A stretch of 64,000 bases of DNA from NCBI GenBank assembly GCA_024291935.2, contig CM044310.1, positions 83,388,713-83,452,712 on the forward strand, given 5' to 3'. Positions 44,492 through 54,495 of this stretch are shown one piece after another. The notes under the pieces were generated by a model that worked only from the letters and a program-made list of their open reading frames with translations, did no database searches and had not been told where the DNA came from. The stretch is from Okapia johnstoni (taxonomy: Eukaryota > Chordata > Mammalia > Artiodactyla > Giraffidae). Each line of letters starts with the position of its first letter. Position 1 is the stretch's first letter. The translations under genes and the position numbers were made by a program.

Positions 44492-44758
44492 CAGAGAAGG
44501 CAGTGGCACCCCACTCGAGTACTCTTGTCTGGAAAATCCCATGGACGGAGGAGCCTGGTAGGCTGCAGTCCACGGGGTCGCTAAGAGTCGGACATGACTG
44601 AGCGACTTCACTTTCACTTTTCCCTTTCATGCACTGGAGAAGGAAATGGCAACCCACTCCAGTGTTCTTGCTTAGAGATTCTCAGGGACGGGGGAGCCTG
44701 GTGGGCTGCCATCTATGGGGTCGCACAGAGTCGGACACGACTGAAGTGACTTAGCAGC
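44492..44758 (+). mobile_element. Bov-A2 dimeric SINE
   Basis: Two Bov-A units with the CACTTTCACTTTTCCCTTTC linker. The exact 12-bp duplication AACAGGATAGAG lies at 44480-44491 and 44759-44770. The flat divergence suggests a relatively young insertion. Confidence 0.97.
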
Positions 44759-44770
44759 AACAGGATAGAG

Positions 44771-45709
44771 AGATTTTTACTCACTAGAACTTGAGGGACC
44801 TGGGAATTCTAAGTAGGCCAGCTTGTAGGGTCTATTCCCCCAAAAAGAAGCAGTTGAAGGAGGAGGAGTCAAAGTTATTCTTCTTAGATGTGTGCCAGGG
44901 AGAGACATGAGTTGGGAATATGGACTTTTGGAAGGTGCTGAAGCCAGAAAGGAGTGGAGGTTGGGGGGGGGGGGTGCAGCAAGATGGTGACAGACTTCAC
45001 GGTACAACACGGAGCCCCTTCGTACTTTGTCAGTCTCCAGGAAGGTTACCAAACTTATTAGCTATCAGATGACTGGATTTTTAAGGAAAATGATACAGAA
45101 GCTACAGTGTGGCATAGGTCTAAACCAAGTTAGCAATTGGATTGAAGCAAAAAATCAGGAAAAGCCTGCCTGCTTAAAACGACTATGCCTAGAAAATAGC
45201 AAGAAATTAAAGAGGGAGTAGAAGCTTAGCTAAATTCTGGGTGATTCAGATCAATCTCCAACACCCCCAGCCCTTTCTGAAACACGCCTCTGAAACAAAG
45301 TGGGGCCAGGAGAATGGGAGCGAGGTCTCAGAGAGCTGTGACTCTCTCTCATCCTGTTGAATTGATTTTCCAGAGTAGCGAGTTTCAATTCCCTCCAGAC
45401 TACCTCCAAAGGGCGCTTTCTGTTCATGAGAAACTGTAGTGCTGGAGGAAACGCAGTTTTAACTCTTTTTTCCCCCAGAACTGTTACGACATTTTCCATT
45501 TGTGAGCTGTGGCTGTGTTTCTTTCATGCTGCTTGCAGCTCCTCCTATCTGTAATGTATCTCTCTCTTCTTGCTTTCTTTTTTGTCCTTAGACGAAATCT
45601 GTGGTCTGGAGTAGGCTCTCCTTGTGGACAGCATCTCACTTGGAGCTCTGGAGTCCATCAGTCCATCAATATGTGTATTTTATTGATTGAAGGAGTCCTT
45701 CAATCCATC
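44771..45709. other. Unique noncoding sequence
   Basis: G-run of 12 at 44963-44974. A duplicated word and a 21-bp palindrome lie at 45661-45720. No transposon recognised; frames are under 100 codons. Confidence 0.5.
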
Positions 45710-46030
45710 AATATGTGTACCATGCTTACCTTCTATTTTACATTGTGAGAGATACAAAGAAATAGCAGACATAATCCGTGCCCTCATATGTCTATTACTC
45801 AGGCAAACTTAATCATATAGAACAATGAGCAGACGGATCACAGATTTTAGGATTTTACAACTGGAGAGAACCTTTGAGATGATCTAATGCATCACTTGTT
45901 TTACAAAAGAATCGGAAAGGTTCTGGGACTTGTCCATAGGACCACATCACAGCAGAAGTGGAATCAGATCCCTCCTCTTCCCTCATCCCCCTCTCCATGC
46001 ACTCCAGATATGAGGCTGATTCTGTTAGAC
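45710..46030. mobile_element. Old mammalian repeat (MIR/L2-like), unassigned
   Basis: CAAAGAAATAGCAGACATAATC near 45755 recalls an L2 antisense part, and GATTTTACAACTGGAGAGAAC with CCACATCACAGCAGAAGTGG recall a MIR-like core. Weak. Confidence 0.4.
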
Positions 46031-46171
46031 CACGGACAACACCTGACTCATAGTGTGATTCCCTGATCTTGTTCATAGACCAACCTTTTTTTTTTTTAAT
46101 TGAGGTATAATTGATTTACAGTGTTGTGTTAATTTCTGCTGTACAGCAAAGTGATTGAGTTACTTGTATAT

Positions 46172-46400
46172 ACGGGTTTCCCAGGTGGCTCAGTGGTAAA
46201 AATTCTGCCTGCCAATGCAGGAGATGTGGGTTCAATCTCTGGGTTGGGAAGATCCCCTGGAGCAGGAAATGGCTGCACAGTCCAGTGTAGCCTGGAGAAT
46301 TGCCTGGAGAATCCCATGGACAGAGGAGCCTGGTGAACTACAGTCCATGGGGTCACAAGGAGTCAGACACGACTGAGGGACTGAGCGCACATGCACGCAC
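46172..46400 (+). mobile_element. Bov-tA SINE inside L1
   Basis: GGGTTTCCCAGGTGGCTCAG head to ACGACTGAGGGACTGAGCGC. It carries a partial duplication of GCCTGGAGAATTGCCTGGAG at about 46290-46310. Confidence 0.94.
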
Positions 46401-46409
46401 GTACACATA

Positions 46410-46412
<3 letters not shown>

Positions 46413-46458
<46 letters not shown>
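46413..46458 (+). repeat. (AT)n microsatellite
   Basis: About 23 pure AT units between the SINE and the right part of the L1. Confidence 0.95.
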
Positions 46459-46460
<2 letters not shown>

Positions 46461-47028
46461 TTTCTTTTTTAAAATATTCTTTTTCCTTATGGTTTATCAT
46501 ATAATACTGAATATAGTTCTCTGTGCTATGCAGTAGGAGCTTGCTGTTTATCCATTCCATATATAATAGCTTACATCTGCTAACCCCAACTGCCCACTCC
46601 ATAATTTCCTCCATCCCCCTTCTCGTTGGCAGCCAGTCTATGCTCTATGTCCACAGTTATGTTTCTGCTTCATGCATATGCTCATTTGTATCATATTTTA
46701 GATTCCACATGCAAGTGATATTATATAGTATTTGTTTTTCTCTTTCTAACTTACTTCACTTAGTATAAAGTCCATCCAGGTTGCTGCAAATGGCATTATT
46801 TCATTCTTTTTTATGGCTGACTAGTATTCAATTGTGTATATGTACCATATCTTCTTTATCCATTCATCTGTCACTAGACATTTGAGTTGTTTCCATGTCT
46901 TGACTATTGTGAAAAGTGCTGCTATTCAGCAGATCCATAGACCAAACTTTAATTTCCATAGATGCTGGGGAGATGATGCATTGACCAACATAAGACATAT
47001 AACTGTAACTCACTCATCCTATTTAGAC

Positions 47029-47183
47029 ATCATTGTTGTTGTTGTCCAGTCACTAAGTCGTGTCTGACTCTTTGTGACCCCATGGAGTGCAGCATGCCAG
47101 GTTTCGCTGTCTTTCACTATTTCCCAGAGTTTGCTCAGATTCATGTCCATTGAGTTGGTGATGAGCTTCCTGCTCATTCCCTT
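47029..47183 (-). mobile_element. BovB 3' tail fragment, antisense
   Basis: (GTT)n then GTCCAGTCACTAAGTCGTG, CACTATTTCCCAGAGTTTGC and ATGTCCATTGAGTTGGTGAT are the antisense BovB 3' end. Confidence 0.9.
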
Positions 47184-48162
47184 TCCCCTAAAGCTTTTCC
47201 CCATTCTTTTCCTTTAAATATGTAATCTTTTAGGCCTATCTTTAATTTTCCTATTTTTTGGGTGAGCCACACAGAAAGACCTCTTTCTCCATTAAAAAAA
47301 AAAAAAATAGACCAGCAACTCGATTGATGGCATTGTCCCCAAACCCCGTGCCAGGGATTGCTTGGGGTGGTGCAGAAAGCAACAAATTACAGTGTCCACA
47401 GGGGCCGCCGCACCACTACCCAGCTGCAGGCACTGTGCTCATATGACCAAGTAACCACACAGTACAGCCGGCTACTCTGGTTTTTCAAGAGAAGTTGGTA
47501 ATCTGTATTTTGGGGTCAAATCTTCTCATCAAAAAATACTGACCCATCATTTTCAAGGACAACATGGGGCAAACAAAACACATCTATGTGCTGGATCTAT
47601 GTGGTTACTCATCCTCCCTGAGGCCACACTTCCTCACTTTCCTCTGGTGAAATGTAAGCATCTTAATGCTTGGAGAGAGAGACTGAAAAAAGAGTTTCTG
47701 CCCCTCTGAGAAGGGAAAGACGGATGGTCATTGGACGGAAACAGGAACAACAGAGAGAAAGGAACACAATCTTTGAAACAAAGTCATGTTGAAATCTCAG
47801 ATCTTCCTCCTTGCTCTTGATTTGGGACACAAGCAGTCTTCCTTATTGAGTTGGATTCCCCAGGAAATTGGCTCTGAAATTGTGATTCGTGTGCTGGAGG
47901 TGTGAGAGGGAGTGCTCTGAGGAGCACTGTTGGGGGCAGGCAGGCTGAGCAGAGGATGCGGTGACACCAGGGGCCTAAGTTGACCCCACAGGGAGTTCTG
48001 GACGGGGGATGGTCCTATAGAAATGTCCCCAGTTAAGTCAAGGGGTCCAGGCTTTTATATTCTTATACTAAGAAGTCATAGGTGGGGGGCTGCCCCCAGA
48101 GAAAGGAAAAGCAGTCCCCTTCCAATTGCTGCAAGGGGTAAAAACTCTGTGAGAACCTAGAG
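47184..48162. other. Unique noncoding sequence
   Basis: A-run near 47294-47307. The stretch 47880-48160 has the patchy GC-rich look of an old LTR, but I cannot name one. Confidence 0.4.
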
Positions 48163-48305
48163 AAATGGGATAGGGAGGGAGGTGGGGAGAGGTTCAAGAG
48201 GGAAGGGACATATGTATACCTAATGCCGATTCATGCTGATGAATGGCAAAACCCAACACGATATTGTAAAGTAATTATCCTCTAGTTAGTAATTATCCTT
48301 TAATA
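48163..48305 (+). mobile_element. Ruminant L1 3' tail, sense
   Basis: ATGGGATAGGGAGGGAGGTG, ACATATGTATACCTAATGCC, GATTCATGCTGATGAATGGC and ATATTGTAAAGTAATTATCC, with the end of the tail duplicated (AGTAATTATCC twice). Confidence 0.88.
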
Positions 48306-48414
48306 TATATACGTATATACACAAAGTGTAAGATGAGCAGTCAACACCCTCAGCAGCAAGGAGAATTAATTACCTTGACCTTGAAAAGAGAGGCAGTTCT
48401 TGGTGAGACATCTC

Positions 48415-48585
48415 AGCATCAGCTTCGATCTCCAAGCCTCAGCTTCCTGTTTGATGGGACAGGAATAAATATCCATACTTTCTTTGGACATTATATAGGT
48501 AAGATAATGTACCATAGGCAAAGTGACCAGTGCAGGAGTGGGCACATAGCCAGCACTTTGTAAAATATTATCAATAACTAAGAAC
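48415..48585 (+). mobile_element. MIR fragment, sense
   Basis: AAGCCTCAGCTTCCTGTTTG, TAGGTAAGATAATGTACCATA and GGGCACATAGCCAGCACTTTG are MIR-like in sense order. Confidence 0.5.
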
Positions 48586-48599
48586 ATGAAGTCATTTAA

Positions 48600-48800
48600 A
48601 TTCAAGGATCAGGAGCAGTATGAACAAAGGCATGGAGAAGAGACAAGAATGACAAGTTTAGGATATTAAAAGAAGTAGAGAGTTAGAGGTGGTGGGTCTA
48701 ACATGATTGACCAGTGGGGATACAGTGTGGATTAAATGGTTTGAGGCAAGGTGATAGAGATTTCAAATTTAAACAAAAGAACCAGGATTTGTGCAGTCGG
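48600..48800 (-). mobile_element. L2-like fragment, antisense, weak
   Basis: GTATGAACAAAGGCATGGAG, then AAGGTGATAGAGATTTCAAA, loosely match the antisense L2 body. Confidence 0.4.
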
Positions 48801-49922
48801 CATTGAGGGTCAGATATGACTGTCTGTGTGCTCAGCTTGAGACTGTCTTCCTCACGTGGCAGAAGATGACCAATGGGCAACCGGCTGTCCTGTCTCTATA
48901 CTTAATGAGCCAAGTGGCTTGGGGTGGACAGAAAGAAAGATTTACTTCAAATGGAAAATAGAAAGATGGTGGTGCTGCTTCCTAGGATGAGACATTGATT
49001 ACCTCAGACCTATGGGTTGACTTGGAATCTGCTTTTTCACTCAGCGAGGAGGAAAAATAACTTGAAACTTTGATGATTTGGTTGGGACATACCTGGCTGC
49101 TTGGAGGAGATTGCTCTACTCCATCATGTCTCCAGAAGGGCGTGCATGTCCAGGACCCAGTGTTGCTTTCTGCAGCAGAATACATGGAGTTCTGGGGAGA
49201 AGCTCAGAGCAGCCTGTTCTGTGAAAAAGCTCTGGGAGCATCACATATTGGGGAGAAGTCAGCTCAGAGTGAGACTGGGCATCCACATCCATCTTGTAGC
49301 CAGCAAATAAAGGTGTGTTTTACTGTCCCCACCCTAGGCTGTTCAGAGCCAACAAGATGGACCATATTCCGTTTAACAGTGGCCACAGGTATTTCCTGGC
49401 AGAGAGCTCAGGTCCCAGTTATACACAAGCAGGAGATTACACACAGAACTCATTTATACACAGTTGATGAGACCTTGGAATTGCTCAGCTGCAGCAATTT
49501 CTTCTTTTTCTTTTTGTACCTCTTTTAAAATGTCACTTTTGATCTTGGATTGAAAAATGATTGGCTTGGAAGAGCTGATATGCTTGATTCCCAAAGTGCA
49601 TTTTTAAAATATTGAGGATATATAACTGTTGAAAATATTCCTTCTGCAAAACCCAAGGAGTGCTCTTTCTGTCAATCTCCACTCCCTTAGAGCAGCCCCT
49701 TCCTCTCATAATGAAGAAACCATTTTTCACAATGTTCATTATGAAATAAGGAATGGCTTGAATTATCTCACTCTTCAGGGACTTCCATTTCTCTGCAATA
49801 TTCCACCTAATTAGCCACCTCTACTGGTCAAGACTCAAGAAGATCGCCAGGGGCAATCTTGATACATTAAAAAAGTGCTTATAGCTCTTCTAACGAAATC
49901 CTGAGTGAATATTTGGAATATG
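48801..49922. other. Unique noncoding sequence
   Basis: A 152-codon frame (49070-49528) crosses it but ends in a pyrimidine tract, shows no family signal and has no convincing exon borders. Confidence 0.5.
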
Positions 49923-49933
49923 TCATATATTTG

Positions 49934-50130
49934 TTTTTTAGTTGCTCAGTTGTGTCTGATTCTTTTCAACTCATGGACTGTAGCCTGCCAGGCTCCTCTG
50001 TCCATGAGATTTCCCAGGCAAGAATACTGGAGTGGGTTGCCATTTCCTTCTCCAGCAGATCTTCCTGACCCAGGGATCAAACCTCCATCTCCTGCATTGG
50101 CAGGCGGATTCTTTACCACTGAGCTACCAC
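49934..50130 (-). mobile_element. Bov-tA SINE, antisense, left arm of an inverted pair
   Basis: TTTTTTAGTTGCTCAGTTGTG to CACTGAGCTACCAC. Its left flank TCATATATTTG (49923-49933) is repeated only beyond the next SINE (50372-50382). Confidence 0.95.
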
Positions 50131-50136
50131 TTCATA

Positions 50137-50371
50137 GAGCTTCCCACATGGCACTAATGGTAAAGAACCTGCCTACCAATGCAGGAAATGTAAGAGGTGT
50201 GGGATCGATCCCTGGGTCGGGAAGATCCCCTGGAGTAGGAAATGACAATTCACTCCAGTATACTTGCCTGGGAGAATCCCATGGGCAGAGGAGCATGGCG
50301 GGTTACAGTCCATGGGGTTGCAAAGAGTCGGACACCACTGAGCGACTTAGCACAGCCCACTGCACACCACC
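50137..50371 (+). mobile_element. Bov-tA SINE, sense, right arm of an inverted pair
   Basis: GAGCTTCCCACATGGCACTA head, GATCGATCCCTGGGTCGGG, to GAGCGACTTAGCACAGCCCA. Head to head with the preceding antisense copy. Confidence 0.95.
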
Positions 50372-50382
50372 TCATATATTTG

Positions 50383-50566
50383 CTTCAGCAAATAAAGAAA
50401 ATATGGATGAACAGATTTACTTGAACAAATAAAGAAAATGGTGAAGAGGAAGTTTCCAAACTTATTACCTGTGAATTGCTAGGGATGATATTTCAAATTA
50501 GTACAGATGCACCTGGAAATTTAACCAAGGTGTTTCAGTGAGAAATAGTTCCTGTTACCCATCTGA

Positions 50567-50626
<60 letters not shown>

Positions 50627-50719
50627 AAGTGGACACACTGATGTTTGTGCTGTCTTATAGTCCAATAAACACAATCCTGAGTATTCTCTTTTTATCCCAA
50701 GTGTGCAGATTCAAATGTG
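50383..50719. other. Unique sequence with a long (TG)n
   Basis: Apart from the microsatellite at 50569-50622, nothing recognised. Confidence 0.45.
50569..50622 (+). repeat. (TG)n microsatellite
   Basis: About 27 uninterrupted units, the longest pure dinucleotide tract in the window and likely polymorphic. Not within a recognised transposon. Confidence 0.96.
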
Positions 50720-51120
50720 GGACAGGAAATTGAGCCTCAGGGAACAGAGCTGTTGCTTTAACAAGCATTAGCCAGCTTGCTAGGGACACAGGAGCAAATG
50801 TTCCCACCCCCTTCCCCCGGATAGCCTGGAAAGATAACGGGCGGTCGCATTAGGTAGTTACTTAAGTGGAACAGTTGGTGTAGGGTTACTGGCGTCTTTT
50901 CCTGTTAGTGCCCAAGGGCAAAGAGCATTGTTAATGACGCTTACACCGGAAAACAGGTTAAGAGGGTTGACACCAAACTCTTGGCGGTATTACAGTTTAA
51001 CACTCAGTGTCCTCTGACTCAATGCGGAGATGCCACTTCACGCTTTGTAGCTTCTCAGAAAACTGAAATTTAGACGTCTGTAGGTGGGAGGAGTGGAATT
51101 GATGAATCATTTGTAGGAAA
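50720..51120. promoter_or_regulatory. Candidate conserved noncoding block
   Basis: Repeat-free, with more CpG than its surroundings (GATAACGGGCGGTCGCATTAG near 50833, ACTGGCGTC near 50889, AATGACGCTTACACCGG near 50934). Contains GTTAATGAC and TTAAGTGG-type homeodomain words. Regulatory role inferred. Confidence 0.35.
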
Positions 51121-51572
51121 AAAAAGATGAAATACATCTTTGTTTCTTTGAACTCAATAATACCCAGTGCCTGAAATGTGAATGTCTTAATTACAGAGAT
51201 TTCAAAGCAAAACCATAGCCTGCAGAAGGCAAGTGTGTTTTTACTGAGCATATTAACAATACCTTGAGAGTAGGTGCTACCATATTCTGAACACAAAGGA
51301 TGTTTATGGAATTCAGTGACAGCAATTCTTGAAAACCCAAATTGTAACAGGCTGTAAAAAATCTCACAGGACGTGACTCCTATGATCACATGTAGCAGAT
51401 CATTCTTTGCTTATCCACCCTTTATCAAGAAAATGCTATTTCCCCATGGGAGCCAAAGCACAGCCTCCAAAAAATACAAAACACGTTTACTGAAATGCAT
51501 GTTTAATTTTAGACAGAAATAAGGAGAACCTTGAGTCTTGTTCTTTTTTACAGTGAAGCTCATGCATGCTTG
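51121..51572. other. Unique noncoding sequence
   Basis: A 130-codon minus-strand frame (50997-51389) overlaps it without family signal. No repeat recognised. Confidence 0.4.
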
Positions 51573-51713
51573 CATCTCCAGGCAAGAATACTGGAGTGGG
51601 TTGCCATTTCCTCCTCCAGGGCATCTTCCTGACCCAGGGATCGAACCTACATCTCTGACGTCTCCTGCATTAGCAGGCAGGTTCTTCACCATTAGTGCCA
51701 TATGGGAAGCCCA
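51573..51713 (-). mobile_element. Bov-tA SINE, antisense, half length
   Basis: Starts abruptly in mid-body (TCTCCAGGCAAGAATACTGG), so the element's 3' half is missing while the head side is complete (TGCCATATGGGAAGCCC). GCTCAT near 51558 and 51719 could be a short duplication. Confidence 0.92.
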
Positions 51714-51734
51714 GCTGAGCTCATATGTTATTTT

Positions 51735-51965
51735 AAATGTGGTGTGATGGGTAAGAGAATGGGTTTTGGAATAAAAGTTCTCTCCTTTCATTTATGTGAT
51801 CCTGGCATAGTCATGATGCCCCTTAAGACCTGTCTCCTTGGCAAAATGGGAATAATAATGCTTTGTTATCTTAAGAAAAAAATAATACACAAAAAGCTGT
51901 TCACAGTCTAGTGCCTGGCATATAGTAAGTTCTCAGAAAATTTTGGCATACCAAATATTATTATT
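51735..51965 (+). mobile_element. MIR SINE, sense
   Basis: GTGATCCTGGCATAGTCATG, GGCAAAATGGGAATAATAATG and AGTGCCTGGCATATAGTAAG with TCTCAGAAAATTTTGG are the MIR sense order. Confidence 0.75.
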
Positions 51966-52335
51966 TTTCAGGTCTACAGGGCATCTTCTAACAGAAATAG
52001 GGTAAAAACATTTTTTTTTTCCATTTACCTACATTCCTCTGCAGAAGAATCTGAAAGCAGTCTGCAACCTTTAAGAGCATCTGGGCCAATTCATCTTTTT
52101 ACACCACACACAAAAGACCCAAAAAAACTAACGGCCAGAGAACTAGGTTCAAAGTCCTGATATTCAAGCAATAATCTTTCCCCACATTCCTGACAGGTTT
52201 AAGTATGAGATACATAAATGTTGTCAGAAAGTAGGGAAGTTGAGCCTTGGTCATTTCAGCTGATAACAGGGGTGAGTGTCAATACTGAGTGTTTTACTAA
52301 AATCTTTAGATGGGTCATTGCTTTAAAAGTTGTTT
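51966..52335. other. Unique noncoding sequence
   Basis: No repeat recognised, apart from a T-run at about 52011-52020. Confidence 0.4.
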
Positions 52336-52605
52336 GTTTAGGCTGCTCTGGTGATCCAGTGGTTAAGAATCTGCCGATCCCTGGTCCAGAAAGATCCCAC
52401 ATGGCACAGAACAACTAAGCCCATGCACCGTAACTAATGAGACATCACTCTAGAGGCCTCGAACCTCAACTACTGAAGCCCCTGCACCGAGAGCCTATGC
52501 TCCACAACAAGAGAAGCCACCAAATGAGAAGCCATGCACCTCAACTAGAGAGTAGCCCTTGTGTGCAACACCGAAGACCTGGCACAGCCAAGAAAAAACA
52601 AAAGA
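52336..52605 (+). mobile_element. CHR-type artiodactyl tRNA SINE
   Basis: CTGGTGATCCAGTGGTTAAG head, GATCCCTGGTCCAGAAAGATC with a short internal deletion before it, then a run of CATGCACC / CAACTA / GAAGCC units and GACCTGGCACAGCCAAGAAA. Flanked by AAAAGTTGTTT at 52325-52335 and 52606-52616 (11 bp exact). The only CHR element seen; it is an older family than Bov-tA. Confidence 0.9.
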
Positions 52606-52763
52606 AAAAGTTGTTTATATACTGAGTTCAGATTATGCATGAGTTTTTAGGTATGTGTGTCTGACTGTACCTCAATGGGCGTAATTCAAGCAGGGTATAA
52701 ACACTGACAGAGTGGCAGTCCTTTGTCTGGATATCAAACAGTTTTCTTGTTTTAAAAGTAGTA

Positions 52764-52965
52764 GTAGTAGTGTTAGTTGCTCAGTTGTGCCTGACTCTTT
52801 GTGACCCTACAGACTCTAGGCCGCTAGGCTCCTCTGTCCATGGGATTCTCCAGACAAGAATACTGCAGTGGGTTGCCATGTCCTCCTCCAGAGGATCTTC
52901 CTGACCCAGAGATCAAACCTGGGTGTCCTGCATTGCAGGGAGATTCTTTTACATCTGAGCCTGGC
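52764..52965 (-). mobile_element. Bov-tA SINE, antisense
   Basis: A (GTA)n start (52758-52770), GTTAGTTGCTCAGTTGTGCC to the diverged head CATCTGAGCCTGGCCC. Confidence 0.93.
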
Positions 52966-53293
52966 CCCAGATTCTTTTAGACTGACGCTTATGAGTGAAG
53001 GTAGACTCTTACTATCTTCTAGCTCTGACCATACAAACCAAGAAATTAAAAATATTTATTTGTAAGCAATATGGGTAGATGTTTCTAAATATGACACTTA
53101 TCCTGAAGAGTAGATCCAAAGAACAGAACTGAGACATTGGACACCAGACAAGTTAACTAAAGATAGTAAACACCAAGGCAAGAGGAATAATGAGGTTTGA
53201 AGCATTCTTGAATTTGAAAGATTTAACTGAGGCAGGGCTGATCTAACTGTTGGCATGAACTTGTTCACTTCTATGTTAGTTTTCAAGAACACA
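52966..53293. other. Unique noncoding sequence
   Basis: No repeat recognised in these 330 bp. Confidence 0.4.
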
Positions 53294-53303
53294 AAGCATG
53301 TTT

Positions 53304-53519
53304 GTTTTTGTTTTAGTCACTAAGTTGTGTCTAATCTTTTGTGACCCCTTTAACTATAGCCCATCAGGATCCTTTGTCCATGGAATTTTCCAGGCAGGTA
53401 TACAGTGGGTTGCCATTTTCTTCTTCAGGGGATCTTCCCCACCCAAGGATCAAACCCTGATCTCCTATGTTTCCTGCGGTGGCAGGATTCTTTACCACTG
53501 AGTCATCTGGGGAAGCGCC
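53304..53519 (-). mobile_element. Bov-tA SINE, antisense
   Basis: GTTTTTGTTTTAGTCACTAAG to GAGTCATCTGGGGAAGC. AAGCATGTTT (53294-53303) and AAACATGTTT (53520-53529) are a 10-bp duplication with one mismatch. Confidence 0.95.
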
Positions 53520-53654
53520 AAACATGTTTAGAGAGCCTCATTAGAGTTGTCACAAATAACCACATCCCATATTTGGGGATCCAGAAACAATATCATGAGC
53601 AAATTGAGGCCACCTCTAACATCTCATTATATCTATTTAAGACACATAATTCAA

Positions 53655-54495
53655 AAGGTCACATGTATCCCAGTGTTTATTGCAGCACTGTTTACAACAG
53701 CTAGAATATGGAAACAACCCAAGTGTCCATTAACAGATGAATGAAGATGTGGTACATATATACAATGGAATATTACTTAGTCATAAAAAGGAATGAAATT
53801 GGATCATTTGTAGAGATGTAGATGGACTTAGAGTCTGTCATACAGAGTGCAGTAAGTCAGAAAGAGAAAAAGAAATATTGTACATTAATGCATGTATGTG
53901 GAATCTAGAAAAATGGTACAGAAGAAAAATGGTCCAGTTCCAGAACAGGAATAGAGATGTAGAGAATGGATGTGTAGACATGGGCCAGGGGGGTTGAGGG
54001 GGGGATGGTGGGATGAGTTGAAAGATTAGATTTGACATAAATACACTGTGCATGCGTGCATGCTCAGTTACTTCCATCGTGTCTGACTCTTTGCGACCCC
54101 ATGGACCATAGCCCACCAGACTCCTCTGTCCATGGGATTCTCTAGACAAGAATACTGGAGTGGGTTGCCATGCCTTCCTTCAGGGTATCTTCTTGACCCA
54201 GGGGTCAAACCTGAGTCTTCTGCATTGCTTGTATTGCAGGCAGAGTCTTTGCCCACTGTGTCACCTGGGAAGCCCCATAAATACACTACCATGTGGAAAA
54301 TAGATAGCTAGTGGGAAGCAGTGGTATAGCACAGGGAGCTCAGCTTGGTGCTCTGTGATGACCTACGTAGGTGGGATTGGGGGGCGAGGATGTCCAAGAG
54401 GGAGGTGATACATGTGTACGTAGGGCTGACTCACTTTGTTGTACAGCAGAAACTAACACAACATTATAAAGTAATTATGCTACAAAAAAAAAAGA
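53655..54495 (+). mobile_element. L1 3' region, sense, split by a SINE
   Basis: CAGCACTGTTTACAACAGCTA, ACATATATACAATGGAATATT, CAGTAAGTCAGAAAGAGAAA, a G-rich tract (53987-54011), then after the SINE CATGTGGAAAATAGATAGCT, TGTTGTACAGCAGAAACTAAC and poly-A (54483-54493). 5' truncated. Confidence 0.93.
54048..54275 (-). mobile_element. Bov-tA SINE, antisense, nested in L1
   Basis: GCATGCTCAGTTACTTCCATC to GTCACCTGGGAAGCCC. The exact 12-bp duplication CATAAATACACT (54036-54047 and 54276-54287) lies inside the L1 3' UTR. The host L1 is therefore older than the SINE. Confidence 0.97.

Larger units (their letters stand above)
46086..46950 (-). mobile_element. L1 3' UTR and 3' ORF2 edge, antisense, split by a SINE
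   Basis: The longest ruminant L1 piece here. T-run, TTACAGTGTTGTGTTAATTTC, SINE, (AT)n, then TTATGGTTTATCATATAATAC, TTTAGATTCCACATGCAAGT, AACTTACTTCACTTAGTATAA and GACTATTGTGAAAAGTGCTG, all in antisense order. Confidence 0.93.

Noticed and set aside
49070..49528. 152-codon plus-strand frame in unique sequence
   Set aside because: No recognisable domain, ends in a T-rich tract and has an overlapping alternative frame. Considered as an exon but no supporting splice context.
49905..50432. 175-codon open frame
   Set aside because: Reads across the head-to-head Bov-tA pair.
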